Source: Nitrospirota bacterium (GTDB taxonomy: Bacteria; Nitrospirota; Thermodesulfovibrionia; Thermodesulfovibrionales; UBA1546). From it: DNA of 64,000 nt. Under the pieces are notes generated by a model. The model was given only the letters and a program-made list of their open reading frames with translations, made no database searches and was not told the DNA's origin. The DNA lies in contig WPIF01000010.1 of assembly GCA_009773185.1 (NCBI GenBank), forward strand, positions 27,853 through 91,852. The letters run 5' to 3'. Position 1 is the stretch's first letter. Each line of letters opens with the position of its first letter. Position numbers and translations under genes: made by a program. Below are positions 32,801 to 41,189 of this stretch, one piece after another.

Positions 32801-33112
32801 AAGAGCGGCCTTTGCGTCTTTTCCGGCAGGCACATATACCCTGTCTCCGCTTACTGCAACATCGCGGGGCTTGTCCTGAAATACATAGGATGAAATGAGA
32901 GCAAGAGATTTTAAATCAACCTTGTATAAAGTCTTGTAATTCTCCGATACTGCAAAGGCTGTATTGTCCGGGGGACTTGCGGCTATGGAAGTCGGCGTGT
33001 ATTGCAGGGGGATTTCATTTATAGATGAGGGAGAATCCGAGGAAACAGATTCAGGAGATAATAAAAAGACAAAAGTCAAAAACAAATATAACAAAATATT
33101 GTTTTTGCGCAT
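26807..33112 (-). CDS. Large Sec-type secreted Rhs/YD-repeat protein: beta-propeller-like N-terminus, IPT/TIG domains, YD repeats, Rhs core and Gly-rich tip
   Basis: 2101 aa; signal peptide; YVINEASLQISYTLNIGMKPNHVEI propeller; TPKSGRAGTVVTITGDNFNYTPTKVLFNN IPT; many YDxxGR repeats; SPFQFAGRENDGTGLLFERARYDSLELNRYISQDPLRFASGDVNWYARVGGNPVNRIDPMGL. Confidence 0.95.
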   Translation of the reverse strand: MRKNNILLYLFLTFVFLLSPESVSSDSPSSINEIPLQYTPTSIAASPPDNTAFAVSENYKTLYKVDLKSLALISSYVFQDKPRDVAVSGDRVYVPAGKDAKAALYVFDKDLNLLSTVDIGKSPASAAVGGGIIAVGCENNNTVYVINEASLQISYTLNIGMKPNHVEIDKKRNEIIVSAAMASNFGTGASEGGTVLFLDLSTGNIKRNINTVQKIKDLKINSQTDRIVLTNAVNGIDIMNPDTMIIEQQIELSNAGAADVNQSTGTAVILSPMTANILSDKLKPDQLTKNLYDIAINPYTNQAAIAADNSIILLQLPNPRPEIMNLVPRSARSGEAGFSLLVEGKKFITTSSVQFNQNNLTTSFKDNEELEAQVPSSLIATPSTVPVTVTNPAPDGGISEPYPFTIKYPIPILSSISPNTIAARSPDFTLKVYGSNFYPGYTVNFNGQDLATTYINSGELNAIAPSALIATKGIYLVVARTPDGQNSNFLNFTVTDPYPVITDFTPKSGRAGTVVTITGDNFNYTPTKVLFNNIQATIQSLSQNEIKVIVPIGATTGPIKVETTIGSTQSAEPFTVLLRNDFALNLSPQEVSIPLNGNAGAIVSLQSTGLEQFTSLVTLSLSKGDSPITATFNPENISLNQSSILNIKLLSALSSQPSALTIIGTANIEGIDITRTASITLNPIPQGATTITGRIVRSRDAAPIKGVTLTVGDKTTVTDEAGNFLFIDIPVGEQTLMIDGGTANTPEATYPSRIPVPVTIIGGIDNKLPYFIYLHEVNTKTFTPIDITKDTIVTDPEIKNFEMKIPAGVQIIGWDGLPNEKVSVTLVPMDRLPIKPPPEGVYASEIFMYYFGKPGGGIPTQPIPVKMPNTFNGQPGDRVVLWYYDESPTPDPNSNQWKTFGMGTVSDDGKNIIPDPGVGIPKFCCGASRPQPVKRPQDSPKGAQPSPKGGGPCNIGGNSVDPYNGMQVHSESDMGYPFPSLISLSRRYKSDNTAIGAFGRGMSTDYDHYLQGSGNAFTYITPEAGRYILSKNADGSYTNDQYLSLKNVKAYLNGDNTRTLKFKNSSSYTFDTNGRLTRQTDATGNYVSISRDSYGNITAISDSTGRTLYITNRTITIGLSIYTVTSSVMDSSGRAVTYTYDSSARLISTTNPDGGKTTYTYDSGGRLTSITNPKGIKEEIIEYDSQGRVFRQVNADSGEYLFYYFSPATPVRVQDSTLPLSSSCRPTFVREGDSAPANTCGIIYVNIPTSQSVPQGSTATTTIAQTVAIYPNKSSITHRFNSQGYLLSTTDGQGGQTTYERRISTNELISVTDKGGRKTSYTYDSNGNIATTTDPAGNVTRYEYDLILNKPIKITDALGNVTTMTYDAKGNLIKAVSPQLSAVSISYNSYGQPISITDALNNTTSFTYDSYGNLIKTTDPLGNSAQMQYDFIGRLIKAIDAKGKSTQYVYDLANRITEITDALSGKTKFSYDKNGNLLSVTDANAHTITYTYTVRDKVSTMTDQLGKVETYSYDKMDNLISAKDRKGEITSFNYDMFNRLTKTVIPVQAGIQTIEYFYDAIGRLSTINDTDSGMIQYSYSNDGCSACGSSAVDKVIQELTSLGNIGYEYDVLGRRTKMTVAGQEPVNYSYNANGQLTNILTDVIASGAWQSLSFDFAYDAIGRRTSLTRPNGVTTNYSYDNASQLLNIESLNPLNAVLEKIGYTYDKNGNRTSAPRLNVPIKMSQPMTATYNTANQMTTLNGYPLTYDENGNLLTLTRSCGTTYYTWNVRNQLVGINGFNSDCSSLSAAFKYDALGRRMERTVNGKTINYLYDNLDIVQEVEGGTVTVNYIRTLNIDEPLARIKTDGTIRYYQQDALGSVIALTDETGTIKAQYVYSPFGESSVIGEPSDSPFQFAGRENDGTGLLFERARYDSLELNRYISQDPLRFASGDVNWYARVGGNPVNRIDPMGLWGIGIMGTTSTEAGLVGIGAGQTGSVGGGLFGQGLFKNLNFGGFASWGGFAGGPGYGPSYPSGNSGNVVGGAYAGIGAGIFVTNAKCAAQLKGPFKTISLNVGIGAYKFTMQYSYSNGIGMFSVGPPFTGAGIGLSGSGYNTNTGTTKR
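28158..28187 (-). repeat. Dispersed palindromic repeat inserted in frame in the Rhs gene (TGTCATTGCGAGCGGAGCGTGGCAATCTCT type)
   Basis: Translated VIASGAWQSL; absent from the aligned paralogous module. Confidence 0.8.
28457..28485 (-). repeat. Dispersed palindromic repeat inserted in frame (CCGTCATTCCCGTGCAGGCGGGAATCCAG type)
   Basis: ATTCCCG-CCTGCA-CGGGAAT inverted repeat; translated VIPVQAGIQ. Confidence 0.9.
31239..31264 (-). repeat. Dispersed repeat inserted in frame (GTCACCCTGAGCTTGTCGAAGGGTGA type)
   Basis: Translated VTLSLSKGD; CACCCT...AGGGTG inverted arms. Confidence 0.9.
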
Positions 33113-33229
33113 CTACCTCCCCCCTAAAAGAGGCTGATTGCTGCCTTAAGCGTATATCTTTTTTATATTACTGCTAAAAGTTTGTCAAGAAAAATTTTTA
33201 CAGATTTTTTGGAATTGTGGTAGAAAATA

Positions 33230-34615
33230 TTATTTTTTAGGCGCATGGATTGCCATGTTGTGCACATCTTCTGCGGCTTCCATCAAACCTTCTGACAGCG
33301 TAGGATGAGCGTGGATTGTTTCAGCAATATCTTTTACTGTCAGCCCGCCATGCATTGCAACTGCAAATTCATGAATCAGGTCAGAAGCGTGGGGCCCTAT
33401 AATATGCGCACCGAGTATTTTATCGGATTTTTTTTCAGCTATTATCTTTATAAAGCCGGATATCTCACCCATTGCATGGGCCTTGCCGAGCGCCCTGAAC
33501 TGAAATTCACCCGTGGTGTAATCAAGCCCTTTTTCCTTTGCCTGATGCTCTCTGAGGCCTACCGAGCCAATCTCAGGTGATGTGAAGATTGCGGCCGGCA
33601 CTACGCTGTAATCAAATTTCTTGTCTGCGCCCATAATGTTTTCCGCCGCTATAAGCCCCTGCTTTGAGGCCACATGGGCCAGGAGGATGCCTCCTGTTAC
33701 ATCACCGATGGCGTAGATATGAGGCACATTCGTCTGAAGCTTTTCATTGACAGGAATTTCTTTTCTTGGCCCTGTGGAAACCCCTGCATTTTCAAGCCCG
33801 ATGCCGTTTGTATTGAACGCCCTTCCGATGGATACCAGCACCTTTTCAGCAATCAACTCTTTCCCGTTGGAAAGGAATACATGCACTCCGTCGTCTTTAA
33901 CTTCAACCTTTTCAACCTTTATCTCGGTTATCAGTTTTATCTTTTTCTTCTTGAGTTCTTTTTCCAGAAGTTTTGACACTGCTTCGTCTTCTGTGGATAC
34001 AGCCCTCGGCAACAGTTCGACGATTGTGATTTCTGAACCGAGCTCGCTGTAAATACATGCAAACTCGCACCCGATAACACCTGCCCCTACAATTAAAAGG
34101 CTTTTGGGAATCTCCCTGAGTTCAAGCGCCTCAGTAGATGAAATTATATTTTTGCCGTCAAACGGGAAAGTCGGTATCTGCGCAGGCCTTGAACCGGTGG
34201 CTATGATAAATACATCTGCTGTTATGGTCTCCTCCGTGGAGTCTTTTAAGGTGACCTTTATTTCCTTTGAAGAGATGAAGGCGCCTTTGCCTTCCTTGAG
34301 GGTTACACCCCAGCTCTTGAATAAACCCCTTATCCCTTTAACCTGTGTGGATACAACCTTGCTTTTCCTCTCAATGATCTTCTGCATATTCGGGGATATA
34401 GCGCCTGTTGCGTCAATGCCGAAGGATTCGAGTTCTTTTGTCTTTGCATATATTTCAGATGATGCCAGCAGTGTTTTTGTGGGTATGCAGCCCCAGTTCA
34501 GGCATGTCCCGCCAACCTCGGTGCTCTCAATAACAGTTACCTCTGCCCCCAGTTGAGCAAGTTTGAGCGCTGCAACATATCCTCCGGGTCCTGCGCCAAG
34601 TATTGCAACTCTCAT
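33230..34615 (-). CDS. lpdA: Dihydrolipoyl dehydrogenase
   Basis: GGTCLNWGCIPTKTLLASSE redox motif; GGLTVKDIAETIHAHPTLSEGLMEAAED. Confidence 0.96.
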   Translation of the reverse strand: MRVAILGAGPGGYVAALKLAQLGAEVTVIESTEVGGTCLNWGCIPTKTLLASSEIYAKTKELESFGIDATGAISPNMQKIIERKSKVVSTQVKGIRGLFKSWGVTLKEGKGAFISSKEIKVTLKDSTEETITADVFIIATGSRPAQIPTFPFDGKNIISSTEALELREIPKSLLIVGAGVIGCEFACIYSELGSEITIVELLPRAVSTEDEAVSKLLEKELKKKKIKLITEIKVEKVEVKDDGVHVFLSNGKELIAEKVLVSIGRAFNTNGIGLENAGVSTGPRKEIPVNEKLQTNVPHIYAIGDVTGGILLAHVASKQGLIAAENIMGADKKFDYSVVPAAIFTSPEIGSVGLREHQAKEKGLDYTTGEFQFRALGKAHAMGEISGFIKIIAEKKSDKILGAHIIGPHASDLIHEFAVAMHGGLTVKDIAETIHAHPTLSEGLMEAAEDVHNMAIHAPKK

Positions 34616-34998
34616 TTTGCTTCCTCTTCTATATATTTTTCGTAGTCTGAGGAATCCATGAGGTTGTCGAGTTCAGACACATCTTCTATCTCAAGGACAG
34701 CTATCCAGCCCTTACCGTAAGGCTCTTCATTTATTATCTCTGGTGATTCCGAAAGGTCGTCATTAACCTCTATGATTGTGCCGCTCACGGGGCTGATGAC
34801 TGATGAGGTCGCCTTTGTGGACTCGATTTCCGACAGTTCGCTGTTTGCCTCGACTGTAGTGTCAGGTTCGGGAAGGTCGATATATACAATATCTCCCAGC
34901 GCATCCTGCGCATAGTCTGTTATGCCCACAGTTGCTTTTTTGCCTGATACCTTGACCCATGTGTGCTCTTTGTGATATTTGACGTCTTCCGGATTCAT
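34612..34998 (-). CDS. gcvH: Glycine cleavage system H protein
   Basis: YHKEHTWVKVSGKKATVGITDYAQDALGDIVYIDLPE...SELSEIESTKATSSVISPVSGTIIEVN lipoyl motif. Confidence 0.96.
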   Translation of the reverse strand: MNPEDVKYHKEHTWVKVSGKKATVGITDYAQDALGDIVYIDLPEPDTTVEANSELSEIESTKATSSVISPVSGTIIEVNDDLSESPEIINEEPYGKGWIAVLEIEDVSELDNLMDSSDYEKYIEEEAK

Positions 34999-35340
34999 TT
35001 TCCCCTCCTGTTTTTTCAAAGTTTAATCTTTTTTAAAGTTAATGGTGGTTGAATTTATTATCACATGGTTTTACTGTTTGTCAAGAAAGTATTTTACATT
35101 AATCCGTAATTTTTTCCCCAAACAAAAAACACTGATATAGATTATCTGTATTGGCTGTAATTTTCAACTTATTTTTTGGTATATTTTAAGGTTTTGAAAG
35201 TGTCAAAATCCCCCACTGAAAACTGCTATCCCTCAGATTCAGATTACACCTGCAAATCCAGCTGCAGGGATTCAAAAAATGTTGCATTAACCATTTTTAT
35301 GTGAGACAATGTTAGTGAAATTTACACCGAGGAGGAAATT

Positions 35341-35541
35341 ATGGAACTGGAAACTCTTTTTAACACTTTTAAGATAGCGATAGATAAAGAGCATGAGGCC
35401 TATGAATTTTATCAAAATGCAGCGGCAAACACTTCTAATCTAGATGCAAAAAAACTATTTGAGGAATTCGCCCAGGTAGAATTGCACCATGAGAAAAGGC
35501 TTAAAGAAAAATATGCGGAACTGAGAAAGGCCTTTTCTTAA
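35341..35541 (+). CDS. Rubrerythrin/ferritin-like domain short protein
   Basis: KIAIDKEHEAYEFYQNAAANTSNLDAKKLFEEFAQVELHHEKRLKEKY. Confidence 0.75.
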   Translation: MELETLFNTFKIAIDKEHEAYEFYQNAAANTSNLDAKKLFEEFAQVELHHEKRLKEKYAELRKAFS

Positions 35542-35631
35542 TTCAAAAATATGTTCTTTGGTGGTTGTAGTTTATACCATACAGGCTGCGTTTTCACTTG
35601 CGCATTCAGGAAGTATTACTCAGGCAGGCTT

Positions 35632-36744
35632 TTACAATTTTTTCTCATAGACCCTGTACTGTTTGTAAAGCCTTCCTCCGATCATTTCTACCAGGCGCTG
35701 GATGGGGATGTTGTCTTCAAGTATCCATGAGAATTCAACTCTTCTGTACCCGCCTTTTTTTACTCCCTTGAATCCTTCTCTGAATAGAATGGCATCCACT
35801 CCCTTGTTCCTGTATTCCTTTTTTATCCCGAGCAACAGCATCCTGAGGTCTTTTATTTTTCCTGAATAATACAGGGCCTTTATTATCGTCAGCGGATTAA
35901 TTTTTCCGTTCATGTGTTTCAGGACATAATTGAAGTCAGGAATGAGCCCCATAAAACCAACGGGCCGGCCTTTGTCTTCTGCTATCAGTGTCATCTCAGG
36001 CACCACAACCTGCCTGAGCCTTTTGCCAAGATGATTAATTTCTTCATCTGTTAAGGGAATGAATCCCCAGTTATGTTCCCACGCTGAATTATAGACCTCC
36101 CTGAATACCTTCATCTCAGAATCAAAAATTTTTTTGTTTACCGGTCTGAATGTAATTCCTCTTTTTTCTGCTATCGCAGCAACCCTCAGGATTTTTTCAG
36201 GAAGCCGGTCCTTTACTTCATAGATGTATGCATACAGGTCTTTTGATTTATACATTCCGCAGGCTGTCATTAGTTCATTGTAATAGGGCATATTATACGG
36301 AGTCATGAGCATAGGGCTTTCATTAAACCCCTCGATAAGAAACCCGCATTCCTCGTTTGTCGAGAAATTCATGGGCCCTCTGATTATCTCCATGCCTTCT
36401 TTTTTCAGTTCTATGCAGGCCTTATCAAGTAATCCTGACGAAACCTCCGGATCATTGATGCACTCAAAAAAACCAAAGAACCCGGTTTTTTCATTATGGA
36501 ATTCGATGTGCCTTTGATTGACTATTGATGCTATCCTGCCGGCGCATTTCCCGTGTTTTTCTGCAATAAAGTATTTTACCTTTGCGTGATTGAAAAAAGG
36601 GTTTTTATCAGAAAACTGCTCTTTTGTTTCTTTTATCAGTTGCGGGACATAGCAAGTATCTTTTGAGTATAAAGGGAATGAAAATCTTATGAACTCATCG
36701 AGGCCTTTTGCTGTCTTAACCTCTATGGTTTTTACAGGGCACAA
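35632..36744 (-). CDS. GNAT-fold acyltransferase, candidate bacterial ceramide synthase (bCerS-like)
   Basis: LIKETKEQFSDKNPFFNHAKVKYFIAEKHGKCAGRIASIVNQRHIEFHNEKTGFFGFFECINDPEVSSGLLDKACIELKKEGMEIIRGPMNFSTNEECGFLIEGF; operon context. Confidence 0.65.
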   Translation of the reverse strand: MCPVKTIEVKTAKGLDEFIRFSFPLYSKDTCYVPQLIKETKEQFSDKNPFFNHAKVKYFIAEKHGKCAGRIASIVNQRHIEFHNEKTGFFGFFECINDPEVSSGLLDKACIELKKEGMEIIRGPMNFSTNEECGFLIEGFNESPMLMTPYNMPYYNELMTACGMYKSKDLYAYIYEVKDRLPEKILRVAAIAEKRGITFRPVNKKIFDSEMKVFREVYNSAWEHNWGFIPLTDEEINHLGKRLRQVVVPEMTLIAEDKGRPVGFMGLIPDFNYVLKHMNGKINPLTIIKALYYSGKIKDLRMLLLGIKKEYRNKGVDAILFREGFKGVKKGGYRRVEFSWILEDNIPIQRLVEMIGGRLYKQYRVYEKKL

Positions 36745-36756
36745 GATAAATTGAGG

Positions 36757-37986
36757 CTACTTAATGATCCCTAATGCCCTGCCTGTTTTAGCAAAGGCAT
36801 TAAGGACTGTGTCAAGATGTTCATCTGTATGTGTCGCCATATAGCTTGTCCTTATCAGCGCCTTGCCGTTAGGCACTGCAGGGCTTACGGCAACATTGGC
36901 AAAGACCCCTTCTTCCTGCAGCAGCATTGCAAACCTGAATGCTACCTCGTTTTCTTCGACTATTACCGGTATTATAGGCGTCTTGCTCGGGCCTGTCTCA
37001 AACCCCAGGTCTTTAAATCCTTTCAGCATCTTTTTTGTGTTTTCCCATAGCCTTTCTCTTCTCTCAGGCTCATTCTCGATAATATCAACGGCAGCGCTTA
37101 CCGCAGCTATTGAGGCAGGGGGAGGGCTTGCGCTGAATATCAGAGACCGCGCAAAATGTTTTATGTAGTGGATTAAGCTTTCTGAACCTGCTATGAAGCC
37201 TCCGATTGATGCAAGGGACTTGCTGTATGTTCCCATGAGGATGTCAACTTCCTTCTCGAGTCCAAAATGTTCTGCTGTCCCTCTGCCTGTCCTGCCGAGA
37301 ACCCCGATGCCGTGCGCATCATCCACCATAACCCTTGCCCTGTATTTTTTTGCAAGCTCTACGATCTCCGGCAGGTTTGCAATATCTCCTTCCATACTGA
37401 ATACGCCGTCAACAATAATGAGCTTGCCCCTGTCTTTGTTTTCCTCCAGGACCCTCTTCAGGTCTGTCATATCATTATGTTTGAATTTTTTTATATCGCC
37501 GTATGAGAGCCTGCACCCGTCAATAATACTTGCATGGTCCATCTTGTCTATAATTACTGCATCGTCTTTTCCGATTAGTGCCGATATAACGCCCAGATTA
37601 ACCTGAAACCCTGTAGAGAATACAAGCGCAGCCTCCTGTCTCATAAACTTTGCCAGCTTGTCTTCGAGATTAACATGGATATCGAGAGTGCCGTTTAATA
37701 ACCGGGAGCCTGCACAACCGGAACCATATTTTCTCACAGCCTCTATTGCAGCCTCTTTTACCTTTGGATGGTTCGTAAGCCCGAGATAGTTGTTGGAGCC
37801 GACCATTATCATCCTTTTGCCGTTTATTATGACCTCAGGGTCCTGTGCGCTTTCGATTACCCTGAAATATGGATAAAGCCCGTAAGACATTAGTTCCTTT
37901 GCCTTTGTGAACTTAAGGCACTTTTCGAATATGTCCGGCGATTCTTTTACAGCCATTGATGAATCCTGTACCAGTCCGCTGTCCAT
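36757..37986 (-). CDS. Serine palmitoyltransferase-like alpha-oxoamine synthase (PLP)
   Basis: [10 protein letters not shown]...[46 protein letters not shown]...[75 protein letters not shown]; resembles Bacteroides-type SPT by eye. Confidence 0.8.
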   Translation of the reverse strand: MDSGLVQDSSMAVKESPDIFEKCLKFTKAKELMSYGLYPYFRVIESAQDPEVIINGKRMIMVGSNNYLGLTNHPKVKEAAIEAVRKYGSGCAGSRLLNGTLDIHVNLEDKLAKFMRQEAALVFSTGFQVNLGVISALIGKDDAVIIDKMDHASIIDGCRLSYGDIKKFKHNDMTDLKRVLEENKDRGKLIIVDGVFSMEGDIANLPEIVELAKKYRARVMVDDAHGIGVLGRTGRGTAEHFGLEKEVDILMGTYSKSLASIGGFIAGSESLIHYIKHFARSLIFSASPPPASIAAVSAAVDIIENEPERRERLWENTKKMLKGFKDLGFETGPSKTPIIPVIVEENEVAFRFAMLLQEEGVFANVAVSPAVPNGKALIRTSYMATHTDEHLDTVLNAFAKTGRALGIIK

Positions 37987-38921
37987 TTTACACCTTCCTT
38001 TATTCCGACCTTAGGAACAAACCCAAGTTCTTCTCTTGCCTTCGATGAGTCGCATACCCAGTAAGGGTGCTGCAGCTCTTTTATCTTGTCTTTGTTTATA
38101 ATGTTACTCTTCCCGCCAAGCCTTTGTCCAATGCCTGCAAACAGAGGCATTATAACCCTGGGTATTCTAAGGCGTACCGGCTTTGTTCCGACTGCAGAGG
38201 ATATCTCTTCTGCGATTTCGTCGTTTGAATATATCCTGCCGTCAGACAGATAATATATCTTCCCTTCGGCTGCATTATTTTCCGAAGATATAATGGTCCC
38301 CCTGACAAGGTCATCAACATATAATAAAGAATAATAGCACTTTCCCCAGCACAGGAAAATACCTTTTCTTAGCATTTTGAAAAAAGTGTACATATCTTTA
38401 TCCCTTGGGCCGTATACCGCAGGCGGCCTGATGATGGTGAGCGGGATGATGTTTTTATGCCTTAAGACTATACGCTCAGCTTCAAGTTTGCTTTTTCCGT
38501 ATGCAGATACAGGCCTTGGTTCGACAGTTTCACTGACGGGTGTCCTGTCATGGCATGGCCCTGCAGCAGCAAGGCTGCTCAGATAGACAAATCTTTTGAT
38601 GCCGGGATTTTTCTCTGCTACTGCCTGAATGAGGTTTTCTGTGCCGCTTGTATTAGCAAGGAAAAAATCTTTATCATTTTTTGCCTTGGTGAGTCCTGCC
38701 AGATGAAATATATAATCAAAACCAGAGACTGCGTTAAGCAGGGATTCTTTTTCCGTGCAGTCGCCGTATGCAAGGCTGATATCGAGACTCTCCAGCCATC
38801 TCCGATCAGAGGTTTTTCTTACAAGGCAGGTGACACTATGGCCTTTTCTCAGAAGTTCTTCAACGAGATGACTTCCTATGAAACCTGTAGCTCCTGTTAC
38901 AAGGGTTTTCATGCTTAGCAA
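37947..38921 (-). CDS. NAD-dependent epimerase/dehydratase (SDR), candidate ceramide reductase (CerR-like)
   Basis: [36 protein letters not shown]...[15 protein letters not shown]. Confidence 0.75.
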   Translation of the reverse strand: MLSMKTLVTGATGFIGSHLVEELLRKGHSVTCLVRKTSDRRWLESLDISLAYGDCTEKESLLNAVSGFDYIFHLAGLTKAKNDKDFFLANTSGTENLIQAVAEKNPGIKRFVYLSSLAAAGPCHDRTPVSETVEPRPVSAYGKSKLEAERIVLRHKNIIPLTIIRPPAVYGPRDKDMYTFFKMLRKGIFLCWGKCYYSLLYVDDLVRGTIISSENNAAEGKIYYLSDGRIYSNDEIAEEISSAVGTKPVRLRIPRVIMPLFAGIGQRLGGKSNIINKDKIKELQHPYWVCDSSKAREELGFVPKVGIKEGVKWTADWYRIHQWL

Positions 38922-39005
38922 TAGTTTTAGCAGTTATGGGATTAAGAGTCAAGTGGATTTGGAAGTATAGGGAGGGAAGGGGCTGATAAGGACGGAAGGA
39001 TTTAA

Positions 39006-39105
39006 ACCGTTACTGCGGTTGCTACAGATAAGGCTGGCAATCAGTCAACAGCTACGAATCCGGCTGTAGTTCCTCATAAAAATAAGGGAAGTGTAGGGAA
39101 ATCCG
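39006..39105 (+). pseudogene. Remnant of a bacterial Ig-like repeat protein
   Basis: Frame reads TVTAVATDKAGNQSTATNPAVVPHKNKGS, no start and an in-frame stop just upstream. Confidence 0.5.
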
Positions 39106-39123
39106 GTTTGGGGTTAACCCTGT

Positions 39124-41079
39124 CTACTTTTCCTTTATGCGAAGAAGTTTATTTAGATTATCGCTTGCCATCTTTAATTCCGGATTAATCAACAGTGCTG
39201 TCTGATATTCATTTATTGCTTCTTCCAACAATCCTTTTTTTTCATATGCTACCCCAAGATTATTGTGCGCTTCCATGAAATCCGGCTTTAGCCTTAAAGC
39301 AAGCCGGTAGTGTTCAATAGCTTTATCAAGCCATCCTTTAGCGATATAGGCGTTTCCCATGTTATTATGTGCTGTTGAAAAATCCGGCCCTAACCATATG
39401 GCAATCTGATAATGTTCAATAGCTTTATCGACCCATCCTTTTTCTTTGTATTCTACCCCAAGATTATTGTGCGCTTCTATGAAATCCGGGTTAATTTTTA
39501 GAGCTGTTTGGTAGTTTTCTATTGCTTTATCGCCCCATCCCTTAGCGCTGTAAATTTTGCCAAGGTTATAATAGACCCTTGCTTTTTCAGGGCTCTTCGT
39601 TGCTGCATCTTCCCATAGTGACACCTCATCCTTCCATACAATATTTCTCTGATAAGTAGAAATTGCGAAAACAATAACTACAGCGGACAGTAGTAAATAG
39701 GCAGTGATAAGGGAAATCCGTGAAAGATAGTCCCGAGTTTTGAGTTCTGTCCGCTCCGATTCGCGGAGGGGGGGCAGGCAATTTGCAGAATATAAACGGC
39801 GAATTATGAAATGCAAACCATAAAAACCGGCAGATGTGAAGGCAATAATGATTCCAATGCCCGGCAAATAAACCCTGTGTTCAAAAATTACATCCTTTAT
39901 AGGAATTATTGATGATTCAACAGATAAAGTTATGAAAAACCAGAAGATGCCGAAAGCTAAAAAGCGTGAAGCGTATAGCGTGTAGCGGTTAGCGTAAAGG
40001 AGATAAATACCGAAAGCAAAAATCAATAAAAGGAAAAGAAGGGATAAAAACACCTCTGGATTAAAGAATGAATGGTATATTGTATAATCGTAATCGAGGT
40101 TCTGATTTATCGGAAGAACCAATAGCCTTATGTATGTAACTATTACTCTGAATTGTGTCGGTAGATAATCCCATCTTGATATCTGCTCTGTTTCCTGAGA
40201 TGCTTCTCTTAGTTCTCCAATTGCATCTCCGATTGGGCTATCTGTACCTGTCAGGCCTAAAGGGATGATGAGCATAGTAAGAATAATTGGTATTAAAAAT
40301 AGAAGTCTTTTCTTAATATTTCCTTCAAAAAACATGAATTCGTAAACAATAGTAATGAGTGGCAGGGTAAAAGAAATTTCCTTTGTCTTCATCGCAAGTA
40401 TAGCAGAAATTATAGAGGCAGTGTATAGCGTATAGCGTGTAGCGTACAGTCTGCTCTCTGCTTTTTGCTCTTCTCTCCATTTTATATACAGGACAAGCGA
40501 TAGAAGATACAACATGGTTGCCAGGGAAGTAAACCTCTGAACAATATACGTTACTGCCTGTGTCTGGATTGGATGGGAGACAAAGAGCAAGGCAATAAAC
40601 AGGGGTGAATAGGTGAATAGGTGAATGAGTGAATCAAAGTTTGTTCCTTCTGACTGCTGATTGCTGAAAAACGGTGTCTTAAATGTAATAACCACAAGCC
40701 AGTAAACAAGGATTGCATTAAAGATGTGGATGACGAGATTAACTATGTGATAGCCAATGGTATTCAAACCTCCGAAATGATAGTTCAGAGCAAATGTTAA
40801 AAAACCAAACCATCTTGAACCGGACGGAGGCCAAAAATTATTTAAATCCCTTAATCTATAGTTTTCAATAACATTATCTATATCATCAAACTGAAATGGG
40901 ACAGTGAAGGTGTTGGAGTAGGTGAGAAGGCCAAAAACGGCTATAAGAAAAAAATGAACAATCGGCTTATTGAATAAACTCCATTTAGAAGATATATCAC
41001 TTGATATTAAAGGCTTGCTATTTAATATAGAGCCAGCCTGCGATTCGTGTTGCTTTTTTTTGCCTGATGCTTTCCCCAT
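39124..41079 (-). CDS. Polytopic membrane protein with C-terminal TPR repeats (TMTC/PMT-like)
   Basis: About ten TM helices; KSPEKARVYYNLGKIYSAKGWGDKAIENYQTALKINPDFIEAHNNLG TPRs. Confidence 0.85.
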   Translation of the reverse strand: MGKASGKKKQHESQAGSILNSKPLISSDISSKWSLFNKPIVHFFLIAVFGLLTYSNTFTVPFQFDDIDNVIENYRLRDLNNFWPPSGSRWFGFLTFALNYHFGGLNTIGYHIVNLVIHIFNAILVYWLVVITFKTPFFSNQQSEGTNFDSLIHLFTYSPLFIALLFVSHPIQTQAVTYIVQRFTSLATMLYLLSLVLYIKWREEQKAESRLYATRYTLYTASIISAILAMKTKEISFTLPLITIVYEFMFFEGNIKKRLLFLIPIILTMLIIPLGLTGTDSPIGDAIGELREASQETEQISRWDYLPTQFRVIVTYIRLLVLPINQNLDYDYTIYHSFFNPEVFLSLLFLLLIFAFGIYLLYANRYTLYASRFLAFGIFWFFITLSVESSIIPIKDVIFEHRVYLPGIGIIIAFTSAGFYGLHFIIRRLYSANCLPPLRESERTELKTRDYLSRISLITAYLLLSAVVIVFAISTYQRNIVWKDEVSLWEDAATKSPEKARVYYNLGKIYSAKGWGDKAIENYQTALKINPDFIEAHNNLGVEYKEKGWVDKAIEHYQIAIWLGPDFSTAHNNMGNAYIAKGWLDKAIEHYRLALRLKPDFMEAHNNLGVAYEKKGLLEEAINEYQTALLINPELKMASDNLNKLLRIKEK

Positions 41080-41189
41080 GGATGAGAATATAACAGTTCT
41101 TGCTTCAGTTGTTCAATGGAGAATGATTCAGCATTTGAGGCAAAATATACGGAACTGCAATATCGCTGTTTATTTTGATTCCTACAATT

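Noticed and set aside
35195-35280. GTCAAAATCCCCCACTGAAAACTG, possibly an IS21-type terminal remnant
   Set aside because: Only a remembered resemblance; no transposase, inverted-repeat partner or target duplication visible
35020-35340. Possible glycine riboswitch upstream of gcvH
   Set aside because: No conserved glycine-aptamer core could be recognised in the region
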